NCBI GenBank assembly: GCA_010405405.1
Contig: MU004234.1
Location: forward strand, 1,006,753 to 1,070,752
Direction of reading: 5' to 3'
Source: Microthyrium microscopicum
Lineage: Eukaryota > Ascomycota > Dothideomycetes > Microthyriales > Microthyriaceae
DNA: 64,000 nucleotides
The stretch's first letter is position 1. The number at the start of each line of letters is the position of its first letter. The notes beneath the pieces are model-generated. The model did no database searches, was not told where the DNA came from, and saw only the letters and a list, made by a program, of their open reading frames with translations. Made by a program: the position numbers and the translations under genes. This document shows positions 22,362 through 34,900 of this stretch, piece by piece.

Positions 22362-25300
22362 TCAAGAATCGTCCCCTTCAGAAAGCCGAGACAGATTATC
22401 AATCGGATCGGATGTTTTGTTAGCCGGATGCAAACGTCGCGCGCGGCGAGTCTTGGCCCTCTCTGATCTATAACGCTCAGCAAGAGCAAGGACGTTCGCT
22501 GGGGCCCAGTCTTTTTTCAATGATAGCAGCAAAAGATCCAGTTTTGCATGCTTTGCGTCGATGGCAGACTGCCGCTGTGCGGGTTCTGAACCGTGTAGCT
22601 GATTGTAAATTGAGGAAACCACCCAGGGGTGGTTGCGAATATCTGTTCGAAATGCTTTCGGATCAGTTCTACTACGGGATATAAGTTGGATTGCCATAGC
22701 TCTAAGCTTAATGCGGGGGTTGCGGATTCTCCCGCTTGTGGTGCCAATTGGGACCGGCGTTGTGGATTTTCTCCGTCGGACCTTGGCTGGTTGAGTAAAT
22801 CTTATGGCGAGTTTCCTCGCGTCCACATAGGATTGTCGTCGGACAATGCCTTCAAGACCCTTATTTAAGAATGATTCGCTGAGGCTAAAGTTATGTCTCT
22901 TGATGCGCATCAGATGGCGGTCGGGGATCCTCTCCCACCTAATCATCAATTTGTCCGCACCCACAGGGACCGGATCGATCATGCCTGAGTGATCCTTCGA
23001 TGAGATCGACATGTCGGATCTAGAGCTAGGTCTCGAGGCACGAGAGCCGATCCTCTTCCTTGTACTTAGTTTCGCCGCGTCCACGAGGGCCGTTCGGTCA
23101 TGTCTGCGAGAGCGGATCCGCGAAACTAATTTTTCCGCGTTCACGGCATGGCTGTCGACAGCTGGGGAATGAACGGTCCTAAGATCTTTTGGTTCCATGG
23201 TATGGTCGGCGAACTTTGGGCGTAAATGCAATTCGTACGCGACACCTGACCGGCTGAGCCTTTGTCTCTTCCTACTATGTGTTTGGGGATCTCGTGGGAC
23301 CACAGTGGCTGATCTAGACAAATCTTTTTGGATGAGATCAAGCGGGGTTACATAGTGTGAATCCACGAGTTGCTTGCGAATTTCTTTAGAACTTTGGCGC
23401 ATTTGAAGATCTTGTGGGACTGCCAGTGCCGGCCCAGGTTGAGACTGCTCAAGGATAAGTTGCTCCTCCCAAGGCTGTGAATCAGTTGTGAGCTCAGGTG
23501 AGACCACCAAGGCTGAGCTGAAATCTTTCGATCGGAGCGGAATGCGCTCCCTTCCACGACCTTCAAGAGCTCTGGGCTCTTTTGGGACCACTGGGACCGC
23601 TTCCACGAGGTCGAAAGGCTGCGCCCCTATAAGCTGGCGATCTTCCGGATTTAGCAGCACCGGGCTCAAAACCTGCGACTGAGTATCAAAATGATGTTCA
23701 CTTCGCGTCGCTGGATGAGATTTGTAATTTAGGGGATCCCCTACGATCGATGGCCCTGATATGAAATGGGAAGATGTAGGATCCGAAGACACGGTGCTAG
23801 CCTGTATAATTTTTTTTAATTGAGTTCCCTCGTCAATGCTACGAAGTTGCTGTTCTGAAGGATCAATTTCCTCCCCCAAGACCACCTTGCTAACGCCAAT
23901 GGGATTTAGAGTCGTTTCCGACACTTGTCCAAGACCAGGACTTTCGGGCCTTTCTGGACGACGGACCCGACGGATAAGACGGAAAGGCGGCGGAGCGTTG
24001 CTTTCGGTAGCAAGGCTGTCAGTGACTGTAGGGCGAGCATGAATAGAGCGAGGATCAAATAAGTGAGAATGTGATAAGTCAGAACGAGTTTTGGAATCTC
24101 GTATATGGTTGTCTTCCAGGGGTTGATTTTTATGCTGGAGGGTGGGAGGTCTATTGGATCCAACTCCAGGACTAGATTCTGCCCTAGTAAAGCGCGGCAG
24201 GTCTAAATATTTATTGTGATTGAACTTTAGTGGTGACATCGATGAATCCAAGGGTTTCGCCTGGTTGGTATGAAGCATTCTACGCTGGGTTTGATGCGTG
24301 GATCTACCACCCATTGACCTCCGAGAAAAGTTTGAGCCAAGCGTTGCTTGAAATCTAGAGCCTGGACTGTCGACATAAGTTAAGAATGAAGCTTGTGGTA
24401 CCTCCATCCCATGATTTTCAAGAGTTGAGCGGGCTTCCAAAGCAAAACCTGCGGTGGAAAGACCCCCGAAAATATTCGGATAAATGGTTTTGCTGGATTG
24501 ACCGGATGCGGGAATCGATGCTTCTGTCTGCTGGCCAAAGCAGATCGAACAATCATCAGTAGACAATGTAGTAGTGCAGACAGAGGTGTCCACGATGCTA
24601 GGTTGAGAAACGTAGAATTGGATGTAGTGTCCTATGGGTGCAATCGACTTTTCCTGTAAACTAGCAATGAGATCTTCCACATTATCGAGACTAGGCTTCG
24701 TTTGAAATGGATCCGATGGGTCTAGAGTCAAGAGAGATGCGCGATGGCCCCATTCGCCGCCTCCGCCGACAACACGATGAATGGTCATACCGTTCTGTAG
24801 ATATGGTGCTAAATCCACATCGGCGGCTAGAGCATAATCGTGGAGATCTAAGCTGTCCGAAGAGCCCTTTTTTGGGCTGTTATCATGCAGAGATATGATA
24901 GACTCGTATAATTCTGGTGGTATCACCATGGCATAAATGTGAGATCCAGATCCTAGGCGATTAGAAGACTCGGATATCATTTGAGTGATCTCAAGAGACG
25001 CAGGAATAGTGGTATTTCCTCCTGGAACCGAAAGCGTACGGATGACATTTCCAAGACTTTCCTCTATGCGACGAAGACTCGACAAATTTGACCTGGGTAT
25101 TCTGATTGAAGGCCGGACTGTAGATGCTCCAGGTAGAACGCTCAAATCAAGGGACAAATTATCCACATGCCGATTTGAGACACACCGGGATCCATCAGGT
25201 CCGATGGTCCAGTCGGAAACAATCTGAGTTGAAATATGCCCATTTTCAAATAAGGTATTTGTTACAGGTAGCTTGATGCTAGAAAGTAAAGAGTCAGACC

Positions 25301-25924
25301 GAAGTCTCACGGAAACATGTGATATGAGTTGTGAGTTCTTGGTGGCAGCACTGGAGGCTGAGAGAACTGATTTGCTGTGGTAGCCAACTAAGTACGATAT
25401 TCCATTGGCAGCATGAGGTACAAAGTCCACTACAGCAACTCCGAGGCTCAACGAACTCGGGCTGACATTGTTCCCGAAAAGCTTGGTGACAAGACTAGGG
25501 AGGAATTTTGAAGAAGAATTCAATTGGCTTGCGTAGCTCTTGGACAGAAGTATCAAGGCGGTAGTATTGGTACTCGAAGTGGCTGAAGTCGCGATAGGTA
25601 TTGGCGGGATGTGCTTGAGAGCATGGTCGGGATCCTATATATCAATAATTAGAACCACAACCCAACTTAGTATAATGCGATTTTCTAAATACAATACTAT
25701 GGCCGCCATACATTATGCTTTTGTATCGAATGCGGAGCTAACAACAGTACTCGATAATATAGCGTATTGAATGGCGGCCAGCAGATATAGAGCACATCAT
25801 GTGGGCGCGAAAATCTTACAAAGGGGAGAGGAGCATTATATGTGGCGCAAGCCAGCGAGGAGTAGCATCGCCTTGTAGCAGAAGAAGCGGTATGAAGGAA
25901 TCGAATGGCTCTGATATTGAGCAT
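22362..25924 (-). CDS. Long conserved ascomycete protein with mitochondrial-type presequence
   Basis: Two exons on the minus strand: 25924-25820 and 25634-22362, giving about 1125 aa. The 185-nt intron (25819-25635) starts GTAAGA, carries a TACTAAG branch site and ends ATATAG. It links MLNIRAIRFLHTASSATRRC...LPF to DPDHALKHIPPIP. Exon 1 is rich in Arg, Ser and Ala without acidic residues, a good mitochondrial targeting presequence. An ordered domain follows to about residue 390, with motifs YAMVIPPELYESIISLHD, LHDYALAADVDLAPYLQNG and VVGGGGEWGHRASLLTLDP. I associate this with fungal proteins that databases loosely label 'V-type c subunit family', a label I would not trust for function. The middle is low-complexity and Pro/Ser/Arg-rich. 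Around residues 860-980 four imperfect copies of an A-x-K-L-x2-R element occur. The C-terminal 140 residues are basic and look folded. Function unknown. Confidence 0.7.
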
Positions 25925-27700
25925 GGCCCAGTTGAGGAGGTGTGTGTGTAGGATGGAAGCTCGGAGGATGTAATCCAGGGCGCTGAAGCATGATGCCAGA
26001 GCAAAGTCGTTGATGGCTTATATGGAAGTAGCGATTGTATCAAAGGCAGCGAATAATCATTTGGAGCATCTTGATGTTGGCAGATGCTCTGTTATCGAGT
26101 AGTGCATGGTACATGTTGGATGCTTGGGATGCATCAACTGATAAACACTGAACCGGCACCAGCCGAATGAGCAGTCGGTTCGGCATGCCGCAGACAATCT
26201 GATGCACGCGCTGGTGCTCACATGCAGCATTACCTTCGGCTCGTGTCCCTAGCGCCGGCTCGGCCCGTCACACTTGTTTTCTTCTCATTGCAATTGTTTG
26301 AAAAACACAACTTCATCCTCTCAGATCCATTACTAGACTTTGATATAACTGCGGCAATTGGAGTCGAGACAGATGCTCCCATCCACCCAGTGTCAGCCAC
26401 GACACTTTGTAAAGTTTCAAAGCTTTAGTTCCCATCAAGCACAATACGCTTACAAGTTACGAGTTACGACTTAGCGACCACAATGGCACAATGGGAATCA
26501 AGGCAGTCGCATTCGGAGATTCTTGTAGGCGCGTCAGGAAAAGTGTCTTGCTCAAGGAACAGCCATGCTTCACGATCTCTTTGCATGTACAATGGCTTAA
26601 AGGCGCGAAGATTATGAGCCTGCTGTTGATTCAGGCAGCGAGTCGAGAATTGGTGACACGCTCCCACCGAGTATCATATGACTTACGGCACTTTTTATAG
26701 AGCAAAGTGTCGAGTCACCAAATCTACAGTAATCGCCACTCCACAGCCTTTTCTACGTACCCAAGGCAAGCCAAAGCACCAGAAACCGAGAGTATGCCAT
26801 ATCATAGTCAGCCGTGTCAATTGATCTAAGCTACTCTAGCTTTACAAGATTGGGAAGCTATCGCTCGCTACCGCTCAGGTGTACCCGCCATGGAGGTACC
26901 CACCTAATGTGGCCCATTAATCAACCCTCTTTGCTCATATGTTTCATGGCCTCCGCCTCAAGTTTACTGTCTGACCGTCGCTATGGCATCCAACCACGTC
27001 TACTACCAGTTCCACACGAAGTAGTGCCTGTGTTTTGATGCAGGTGCAATGGCACCTGTTCGCGGGAACAAGGCAACTTACACCTCCACCGGCGTATAAC
27101 TGCAATCCCAACGATAAAGAGACTCAGTATAGTTGCGACCGCTGCTGTCCGTGTAACATTGAAAGTCGGACGCACTTACTGCCACCTTACACAATTCCTG
27201 ATTGTAAGATTTACTTCCCATCTCCACACCCGCATGCCCTAATTCAACACGCAGCAGCAAGCACAAGAGAAGAGCGATTCAACATCACACACTCGCCTTG
27301 TGCAACATGCCCACAGCCACACCAGTACCTAGAGGATTCGAAGCCGCTCACGTTTATCGAGATTCACTACCGTACCAGGGAGTCCCTAAGCTCAAAAGCT
27401 CACGAGAGCTCATTATTCTGAAGGGCAGGTGGAGATTCGCGGAGTGGAAAACACAATCAACTTCGCTGTTGGCCGACTCCTCCGCCGTGGGACTTCGATA
27501 CCTTTCCGACTTATGTGCAAAGTTAGGCTCTTCCAATCATTGGACGACGTTGTCAACTGAGCATAGAAGACCTTGCAGAACTCATCAAATAGAAGTCGCT
27601 AAGAGAGGCAAGTAAAATTTTCTCAGCACAAAAATGGGTCTGAGCCGGTTTCAAGACCAGTTCTGGCTCAGAATTACCATGGAGCTATCTCAATCAATTC
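25925..27700. other. 1.8-kb region without a supported gene
   Basis: Normal base composition. Many short frames (for example 27035-27421 plus, 27078-27266 minus) but none with a domain or splice plan I can defend. Small inverted repeats occur: GCCGAA/TTCGGC at 26162-26184 and TCTGAGCC/GGCTCAGA at 27639-27672. It may hold degraded genes, as is common next to AT-rich blocks. Confidence 0.45.
27639..27672. repeat. Perfect 8-bp inverted repeat (hairpin)
   Basis: TCTGAGCC at 27639-27646 and GGCTCAGA at 27665-27672 form a perfect 8-bp stem around an 18-nt loop, just upstream of the open frame at 27701. No role can be assigned. Confidence 0.4.
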
Positions 27701-28309
27701 ATGCACACAGCGTGTGGTGCACTAAGGGACGAATATCGAACTCGCCTTTTTGTCTCCCTATCGCGGCCAAATCGTAATAGAGAACCTCAATTCCACAGTC
27801 ACATATCTCTGCTTGCCACAGATGACAGACTCATATTCAGAGAAACGTCGCGACTTTACATTGCTGGTCATCACAACGACATTGACACACACAATCTACA
27901 AGTATGTCCGCATTACGCTGATCGATTCATACCTCAACACGCAACAGCAAGATTAGGTTATTGGTCCTACGAACGCTCATCATTACGATGGGCCGTTGAA
28001 AAGGCCTGGAAATGCGAACTGTGCGGTACCGAAGGCTCATTGCTGCTTGTAGAGTATGAATTGCGGCAAGCCAATGTGCTCTTCTCGAGATATGTCGACT
28101 TGGGTGGCATGGGAAGTGCTGAATGTAAGCAATGGAACCAAGTCACTACCAGAAGGATGAGCATTGTAAGGGTCCGCAACGATCCGTGCCCAGTCTTCCC
28201 GCCCAAGATGAACGCGGCATACGGTCCGTTAATAAAGATACCTCTGCTGCGCGTTCTGAGATACAGTAGACACCTCTGCAAAACGCTCTCAAAAATTACG
28301 GCACCTTGA
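27701..28309 (+). CDS. Putative small protein with WKCELC motif
   Basis: Open frame of 202 codons, the last before the AT-rich block. The N-terminal 70 residues look non-descript. The stretch CPHYADRF, then AWKCELCGTEGSLLLVEY, then SRYVDLGGMGS and KQWNQ resembles a recurring ascomycete family of small hypothetical proteins: a W-x-C-x2-C-x-TE motif, a 'DLG' segment and a downstream Trp. The two cysteines could bind zinc with CPH. No promoter or intron evidence supports it, and it may be a relic. Function is unknown, and the family link is from memory of the pattern only. Confidence 0.35.
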   Translation: MHTACGALRDEYRTRLFVSLSRPNRNREPQFHSHISLLATDDRLIFRETSRLYIAGHHNDIDTHNLQVCPHYADRFIPQHATARLGYWSYERSSLRWAVEKAWKCELCGTEGSLLLVEYELRQANVLFSRYVDLGGMGSAECKQWNQVTTRRMSIVRVRNDPCPVFPPKMNAAYGPLIKIPLLRVLRYSRHLCKTLSKITAP

Positions 28310-28387
28310 TTGGTTCAAATTTTGATGTTCCTTGCCAAGCTTTTTAACGACCAATAATAATCAACTTGTCCTTACCTCAGCGTGCTC

Positions 28388-28456
28388 AGGCTCTAATTCA
28401 GGTTTAGCGTCTAATTATTAACGGTCGCTACGCTCCCTAACCCTAAATTAGAGCCT
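28388..28456. repeat. 69-bp imperfect palindrome at the compartment boundary
   Basis: Left arm AGGCTCTAATTCAGGTTTA (28388-28406) pairs with the right arm 28438-28456 at 17 of 19 positions around a 31-nt loop. The right side contains CCCTAACCCTAA (28435-28446), two units of the usual fungal telomere repeat. It sits where base composition changes from normal to AT-rich, so it may be the end of a mobile element. Confidence 0.5.
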
Positions 28457-29030
28457 AAGAGACACTTTCGCCATTTATACTACAACTGCCTTAATGGATT
28501 TTTAGATTTCTATTTATTCTTTAATAGCACTACTACTACGTACAAATTATTAAATATTCCTATAAAAGGCTACTAAGTAAGTAATTATATATATAAAAAT
28601 TAGGTTTATTTTAAGATTTAATCCTAACTACGTTCTCTAGAAATTCCTCTATTTTGTTATACTCTAAGGAGCCTAGCTTAGCAAAAGTTAATAATTATAT
28701 AATCTTTTATATATATATATATAACTACTATCTATTATTACTACTTATAATATATTTTTATTCCTTCTCTTATACCTAGTATATTTATAAAATATATTTA
28801 TAATGCCTTATTTTATATTATTAGCTAGTAATACTATTAGCTTTTCTATTATTACTTTTAGTAGTAATACTACTAGTAAGTTTATATTAGCTATAGCTTT
28901 ATACTTTTACTATTCTCTTTACGTATTTATCTTAATTTTAAGGTTTATATTATATAAATACGTGTTAATTATATTATATAATACGTTAAACTATTCTAAC
29001 TATATGTAAGCCCTTCTAAATAACGCGCTA

Positions 29031-29232
29031 GATTTTACTAAAAACGTATTAAACGTGTCTAAAGACGTGTTAAACGTGTCTAAAGACGTATTAAACGTAT
29101 CTAAAGACGTATTAAACGTTTACTATAATATATTAAACGTTTATTATATCTTACTAAATGTTAGTTATATCTTATTAAATGTTTATTATAACGTATTAAA
29201 CGTTTCTATAACGTGTTAAATATTTCTAAAGT
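29031..29232. repeat. Short tandem array with ACGTRTTAAACGT units
   Basis: Units of about 18-21 bp of the type ACGTATTAAACGTGTCTAAAG repeat in diverging form, with the palindromic core AACGTT/ACGT kept in most copies. Later copies change towards TTATATCTTATTAAATGTT. It lies just before the helicase fossil. Confidence 0.7.
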
Positions 29233-29407
29233 ATTAAAACTTTTGCTAGTTATTTATTAAATGTTTTATATATTCTAAACGTTTTATAACGTCTATACTA
29301 GATAAAAGTATTAGATATTAATCCTTATCTACTACTCTATATATAAATACTATACGTTAGTATTACTAATATAGATGTAGTTAATTAGAGACTTACGTAT
29401 TATTATT

Positions 29408-31900
29408 ATGCCTAGTACTAAGCATAAATATAAAGTAGGGCGCAAGAAGAGTATAGGCTAGTCTAAGAGCTAGACTAAGGATTAACGTTATTACGATATA
29501 AAGGCAACTTAGATAGATCTATCTAATAGTCCTAAGTAGGATATATCTTTCCTTAGCTTTATTAATAGACGTACTTATTCTACTCCCTATAGCCCTATAC
29601 TATCTATAGCTACTAAATCTAATAAATTTACTACTAGTAGTTAGGGCAATAATATAGCTAGTAATTATAATAGTACTACCTATAGTAATAGTAATAGTAA
29701 TAGGGATAGTAATACTAGTAGTTATATTAGTAAGGATGTAGCTAGTAATACGACTAGTAGTGCTAGTACTAGTGCTCGTAATAATAAAACTAATAATAAT
29801 CTTATTAGTAGTAGTAACGCTATTAGTATTAATCCTATTATATATCTACTTAGTCTATAGTACGCTACTATACTAAATAAGTAGGTAGAGTACTTATAAG
29901 ATTTTAATACTATAATTAAAGTTTTTATACTTCTAGCTATCTTTACTAATATACTTACCTAGGAGGATAATAAAGCTAGTATTTATATTACCTCTCTAGG
30001 CTAATAGTATTATAAAAATCTTATAAAAGCTTTACTTAAAAGATTACTATATATATAGAAAGATAAGAGGTTAGAAGCTAAGCTAGGTTAGGTAGAATCT
30101 CTATATTATATAATTTTTAAGCAATAAGATATTATACTTATTACTAAAACTAGATATAGTAAAAGCATTATCTTCTAGGCTTTTAGTATTCTTACTAGTA
30201 AGATTACTCTTTAGGTTATTTCTTTTACTTTACTAGGTTTAGAGTAGTATAAAGATATTACGTAGCTTCTTAGTATAAACTTAGCTATTATTTATTTAGA
30301 GTTAATACTTAATAAATATACTTAAGTCTATTATAGGTTACTTAATAGTACTATTATATATTATCTACTTTTTCCTAAATAATTAATTAGTAAGCGTATA
30401 TAAAAACTACTTTAAGATCCTTAATTCTAAAATAGACTTAGTCTAGTTACTATTAATAAGAAATATCTTATTAAGGACTAGGGGAAATTCTTTTAGAAGG
30501 AATATTCTTAGCTTTATATACTTTAAGATATTATTCTCTATTTTGTTATCTAGTTTAGTTACTTAGAGACTTTAATAGTAGAAGCTAAGAAGTTTTTACT
30601 TAATAAAAAAGGATTTTGGCTATATAAAGAATACTAGGATATTGCTTATACTACTAGGTTTGTTTATACTACTATTAATAGGCTAAATTTAGGTCTTTAA
30701 CTCTTATATATCCTAAAAGGGAAGCTTAGTAATTAGTTAAGATTAAACGTAGCTCTTAGTTAAGCTATTTAGAATTCTACTAATAAAGATTTATTTATAA
30801 TACCTAAGTTTATATTATTAATTATAATTTTCTTAGATAAGCTATTAGATATAATATCTATTCTTAATTACTTATAATAAGCCTTAGCGAAGTTATATTC
30901 TAACTTTACCTAGAGTAATTAGCTTTCCTTAGCTAGTATTTATACTATTATCTAATAGTATACTAGACTAATTTAGGATTTTAATTAGAATTTATAGTAT
31001 ATTTAGCTTAAGTAGTTTAATTTATTTTACTATATTATAGTTACTATAACTACCCTTAGTATAGGTATTAATATCCTAAATATATATTATATTATAATAT
31101 AGGGTCTTCTATAAAGTAAAGCATTAGCTAATCTAGTCTAGAAGATTAGTTAGATTAGTTATCCTAAAGCTAATTATATTCTTCCTTTTCTATTAGAAAT
31201 AGGTTTAGACTTACTACTACCTATCTTACCTAATCTAGATAACTAAACTTTCTTTAGAGTTAGGCTATTTAATTATATTCCTCCTTATCTACTAGTTATT
31301 ATTTTCCTACTATACTAGTTATTTAATACTTAAGGGTAGTATTTAGCGCTAAAGTCTCTTTATAAGAAAGTAAATAATATATATATAGTAGTAACTACTC
31401 TCTAGGCTAGTATTAGTAAGGTTAATACTAGGGGCTATTTATTATTAGCTCTTAAGTTACTCTACGTAATATAAAATACTAATTTTACTACCTAACTAAG
31501 TATTTTAGTTACTACTTAAGAAGCTTAGGCGTTTATTAATCTACTTAGTAGTCTAACTACTATAGCCTCTACTAGTTATAACCTAAAAAGTAATAAACTA
31601 CTAGACTAGATATATATAGAAATTAGGTATAGAGCTATAGTTAATTCTATCTAGTTAAAGTTAATTAATAGTATACTATTATTAAATTCTAACTTTAGTT
31701 AGCCTTACTATTATTATTAAGTTATCCTAGACTACCTTAGAGATATTAAATATTATTAAGGTACTTATATTAATTATAATTAATATTATAATATATATTA
31801 GCTAAATAAATTTATTATACTACTACCTTAGCTTATTATAAAGAAGAAGCTAATAGTTCCTTATATAAAAACATAAAGGTAATATATCTTTAATAGCCTA
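29408..31900 (+). pseudogene. RIP-inactivated RecQ-like (telomere-linked type) helicase
   Basis: A single reading frame, open except for TAA/TAG stops, begins at ATG 29408 (MPSTKHKYKVGRKKS, then a Ser/Asn/Thr-rich region) and stays in phase through helicase motifs. Motif I appears as ITKTRYSKSIIF at about 30138-30174 (Walker A, with Gly codons turned to Arg/Ser). Motif II lies in LSLVTINKKYLIKD near 30434 (DEAH position). Motif V is TTTLSIGINI near 31050, and motif VI is NLV*KISQIS at about 31130-31160, where VQKIGRAGR is expected. The three checked anchors (29408, 30143, 31121) share one frame. SF2 RecQ-like helicases of this kind are known next to telomeres in several fungi (TLH genes). Product is null: numerous stops and destroyed GKS and DEAH residues. 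The 3' end is not resolved; the frame may run past 32 kb. Confidence 0.72.
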
Positions 31901-34900
31901 AAATAGTAGGCTACTATATAGTTAGATAAGAAGTATTTAATTACTTATTAATAGCTCTTATTTAGAGAGTTTTAGTATATAGACTAAACTAAGTTAGTTG
32001 CTTTAAGTACCTTTTAGGATTCTACTAACTTTCTACCTCTTATAGATAATTCTATAAACCTAAATACTATATAGAATTAAATATATCTTATATATTCTTT
32101 TTTATAAAAGTAAAGAGTTATAGATATAGCTACTTATAGCTAATTATTAACCTTTTTTATTAGTTCTAACTATTAAGCTTACTATATAGTAGCATTTAAG
32201 TATAATAAACCTTCTAGGCGAGCTAGTTCTATAGTGCTATTATATTTATCTTTTATAGTTCTAAGTTCTAGTACTTATTATTATCCTTTTAGAGAAGTTA
32301 AGCCTATTAGTTCCTTACTAGTAGACTATTTACTAAGTTAGGTTACTTTAAGGTTTAAATAGTTATTACTTATTATATATCTAGCTACCTCTATTTTAGC
32401 TTCTTAACTAGTATTTCCTTTATTATTATTATCTTAGCCCTTAATAGTATTATCTATACTTAGATTATTATCTTAAACTAAAACTAGGGTATTTCTTAAT
32501 TTAAAAAAGAAATAAGGAAGAGGTTATCCTTATAAACCTAGATTAGCCTTTAAACTTTTAGTTAATAGTAGTCTCTTTTAACCTTTATTTATAACGCTAA
32601 CTACTTCTTAGTATAATAGTAATACTCTATATTCTTTCTTACTTAATATAGTTCTAAACTTATCTCTATTACGTATATTATTACTAAATAAGCCTATAAA
32701 GTATTAGCTACTAAACTATTTAAGTAGCCTCTTACCCTATAATATTAAAAGTAGTTAATTAAGCTTACTATCTCACCTTTTAGTAACTAGTAATTATAGC
32801 AAAAAGTAATAATAAGGATTAGAAACTAAACGTTAGCCTCTATATAATAATCTTAATTACTACCTTTTCTTATTTCTACCTTTTATAAATAGTCTAAATA
32901 CTATACTATATAAAAGGATATAACGTAGCTTAGCTATCTTATAATAAACCTAAGTAACTAATCTATTCTTAATGCCTCCTTATAGTTTAGAAAAGACTAC
33001 TATACTAAGAGATAGGTTACCTTCTATATACTTATCCTATTCCTTTAATTTAGATATCTTTATTAATAAGCTAGTATATTAAGAGATAACTAAAAGTAGC
33101 TAAAAGGTATACTAGTCTAGGTATATATTAGAGAATTTATCTCCTTATTAATATATTTAATAATATTTCTATATTTTATATGTTTTTAGATAGCCTTAAT
33201 TATTATTAGGTTATTTATCTTATAGTATTAAATATGCGCTAAGTTTTATAGAGAATAGTTAAGATTTTAGGAACTTTTTACGTATTTATACTTAGAATAA
33301 TGTAGCTATTACTAATTATTATATTATTATTTATAAAGTTACGTAGATCCTATTTGTTAGTATTAAAGGTTATTAATATTAACTATATTTCCTTATATAT
33401 GCTTTTAACGCTATTTATATAGCACTAATAGTATATTTATCTTAATAGATTTTAAACTATAATTCTATAATGTCCTCTATATCCTTCCTCTGCCTTAGCT
33501 ATCTTAGATAGTACTACTCTTTATTACTTTATCTTATTCTTAATCATTTGTATATTGTTATCTCTCACTATATATTAAATTCTATCTTTAAACGTTTAGT
33601 TACGTGTTTCCTCTTTTGAAATAATTTAATAGTTAAATATTATTAAACGTTTTAATTAATAGATCTTAGAAGGTACGTTATAGGGTATTCTATTAATAAG
33701 ATTAAAACTCTCGTTAGATTATATTTCTTATTGCCTTCTCTTTTAAAACCTAACTTCTTATTAGTCTAAATTTACTATTAAATTATTTCTAAAGTTTACT
33801 AACCTTTTAAATAGTAGGAACGTTTAAGGATTACTATTATAAGTAGTTAGTAGTAACTATTATTAACTAAATAGATAGTATTATTTATATAGGTATTTCT
33901 AGTTTATATAATTTGCTATCTATAAAATCTCTTATCCTCTATATCTTTTTTCTCTCTCCTAAGTATTACTCTTTTAGCTTTAACCTATCTTTATAAGTTA
34001 TTTAGTGCCTATTATACCTTTAAGTCTTATTATTTAGCCTCTAAGTAGCCTCTATTATGTTCTTAGTTTATCTACTTATTAATAGATACTTTAAAGAGAG
34101 TACTATCTATATATTCCTCTATCTAGACGTTTATTATTACTATAGGCTACAATCTAGTTGCTTTTACCTCTAAAATCTCTTATAAGTTATTTTTTAAGGT
34201 TTTTTATTAAGTATCTAAGTAATAATTTATAGTCCTAATATTATTATATCTTAGTTAATCTTATTAGGTTATAGGCCTAATTTTAGCCTTTATAGTAGCT
34301 ATATTTCTTGCGCTACTCTTTATTAGTATTATAATTAACCTTTCGTTTTAGACTTATCTAATCTATATCTATATAGTTAGGTTCTAGATATACTATCTAC
34401 TCTTTAACTTCTTTTATTGCCTTTCCTATAACCTACTCTTTTATTACCTCTAAGCTTTGCTATTTCTATTAAGATATCTTTATTAATTTCTAAACCTATA
34501 CTACTTAGTCTAGATTCTTTATTTTCTTTAGATAAAGAGCTAGAAAATATTAATATTCTAGCTTCCTTTATTACTTTACTATTAAGATTGCTAAGTTTAT
34601 ATTATAATTACCCTTTACCTTCTACTTAAGAGCTATTAAATATAGCTATATCTATAGGATTAAGTAAAGATAATAATATAGTATCTAAGTAGGAAAGTTA
34701 ACTAAATAATAATAAGGTCGTTTAATATATAGTTAAGAATAGGCTAATTTTAAATATAGCTCTTACTTTATATTAGGACCTTCTTAAGTATAATAGTAAT
34801 AAGTAGCTATATCTAGATAGTTAGCTATAGCTTTAGGTATCTTAAGAAACTAAGTCTTCTATTTTAGATTTAGATAAAAATAAAATACTCTTTCGTTATA

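Noticed and set aside
27035-27421. 128-codon frame with several Cys residues
   Set aside because: Opposite-strand frames are equally long; no zinc-finger spacing I can support and no start context.
28803-29009. 68-codon hydrophobic open frame just inside the AT block
   Set aside because: Same compositional artefact as above; Ile/Tyr/Ser/Leu only.
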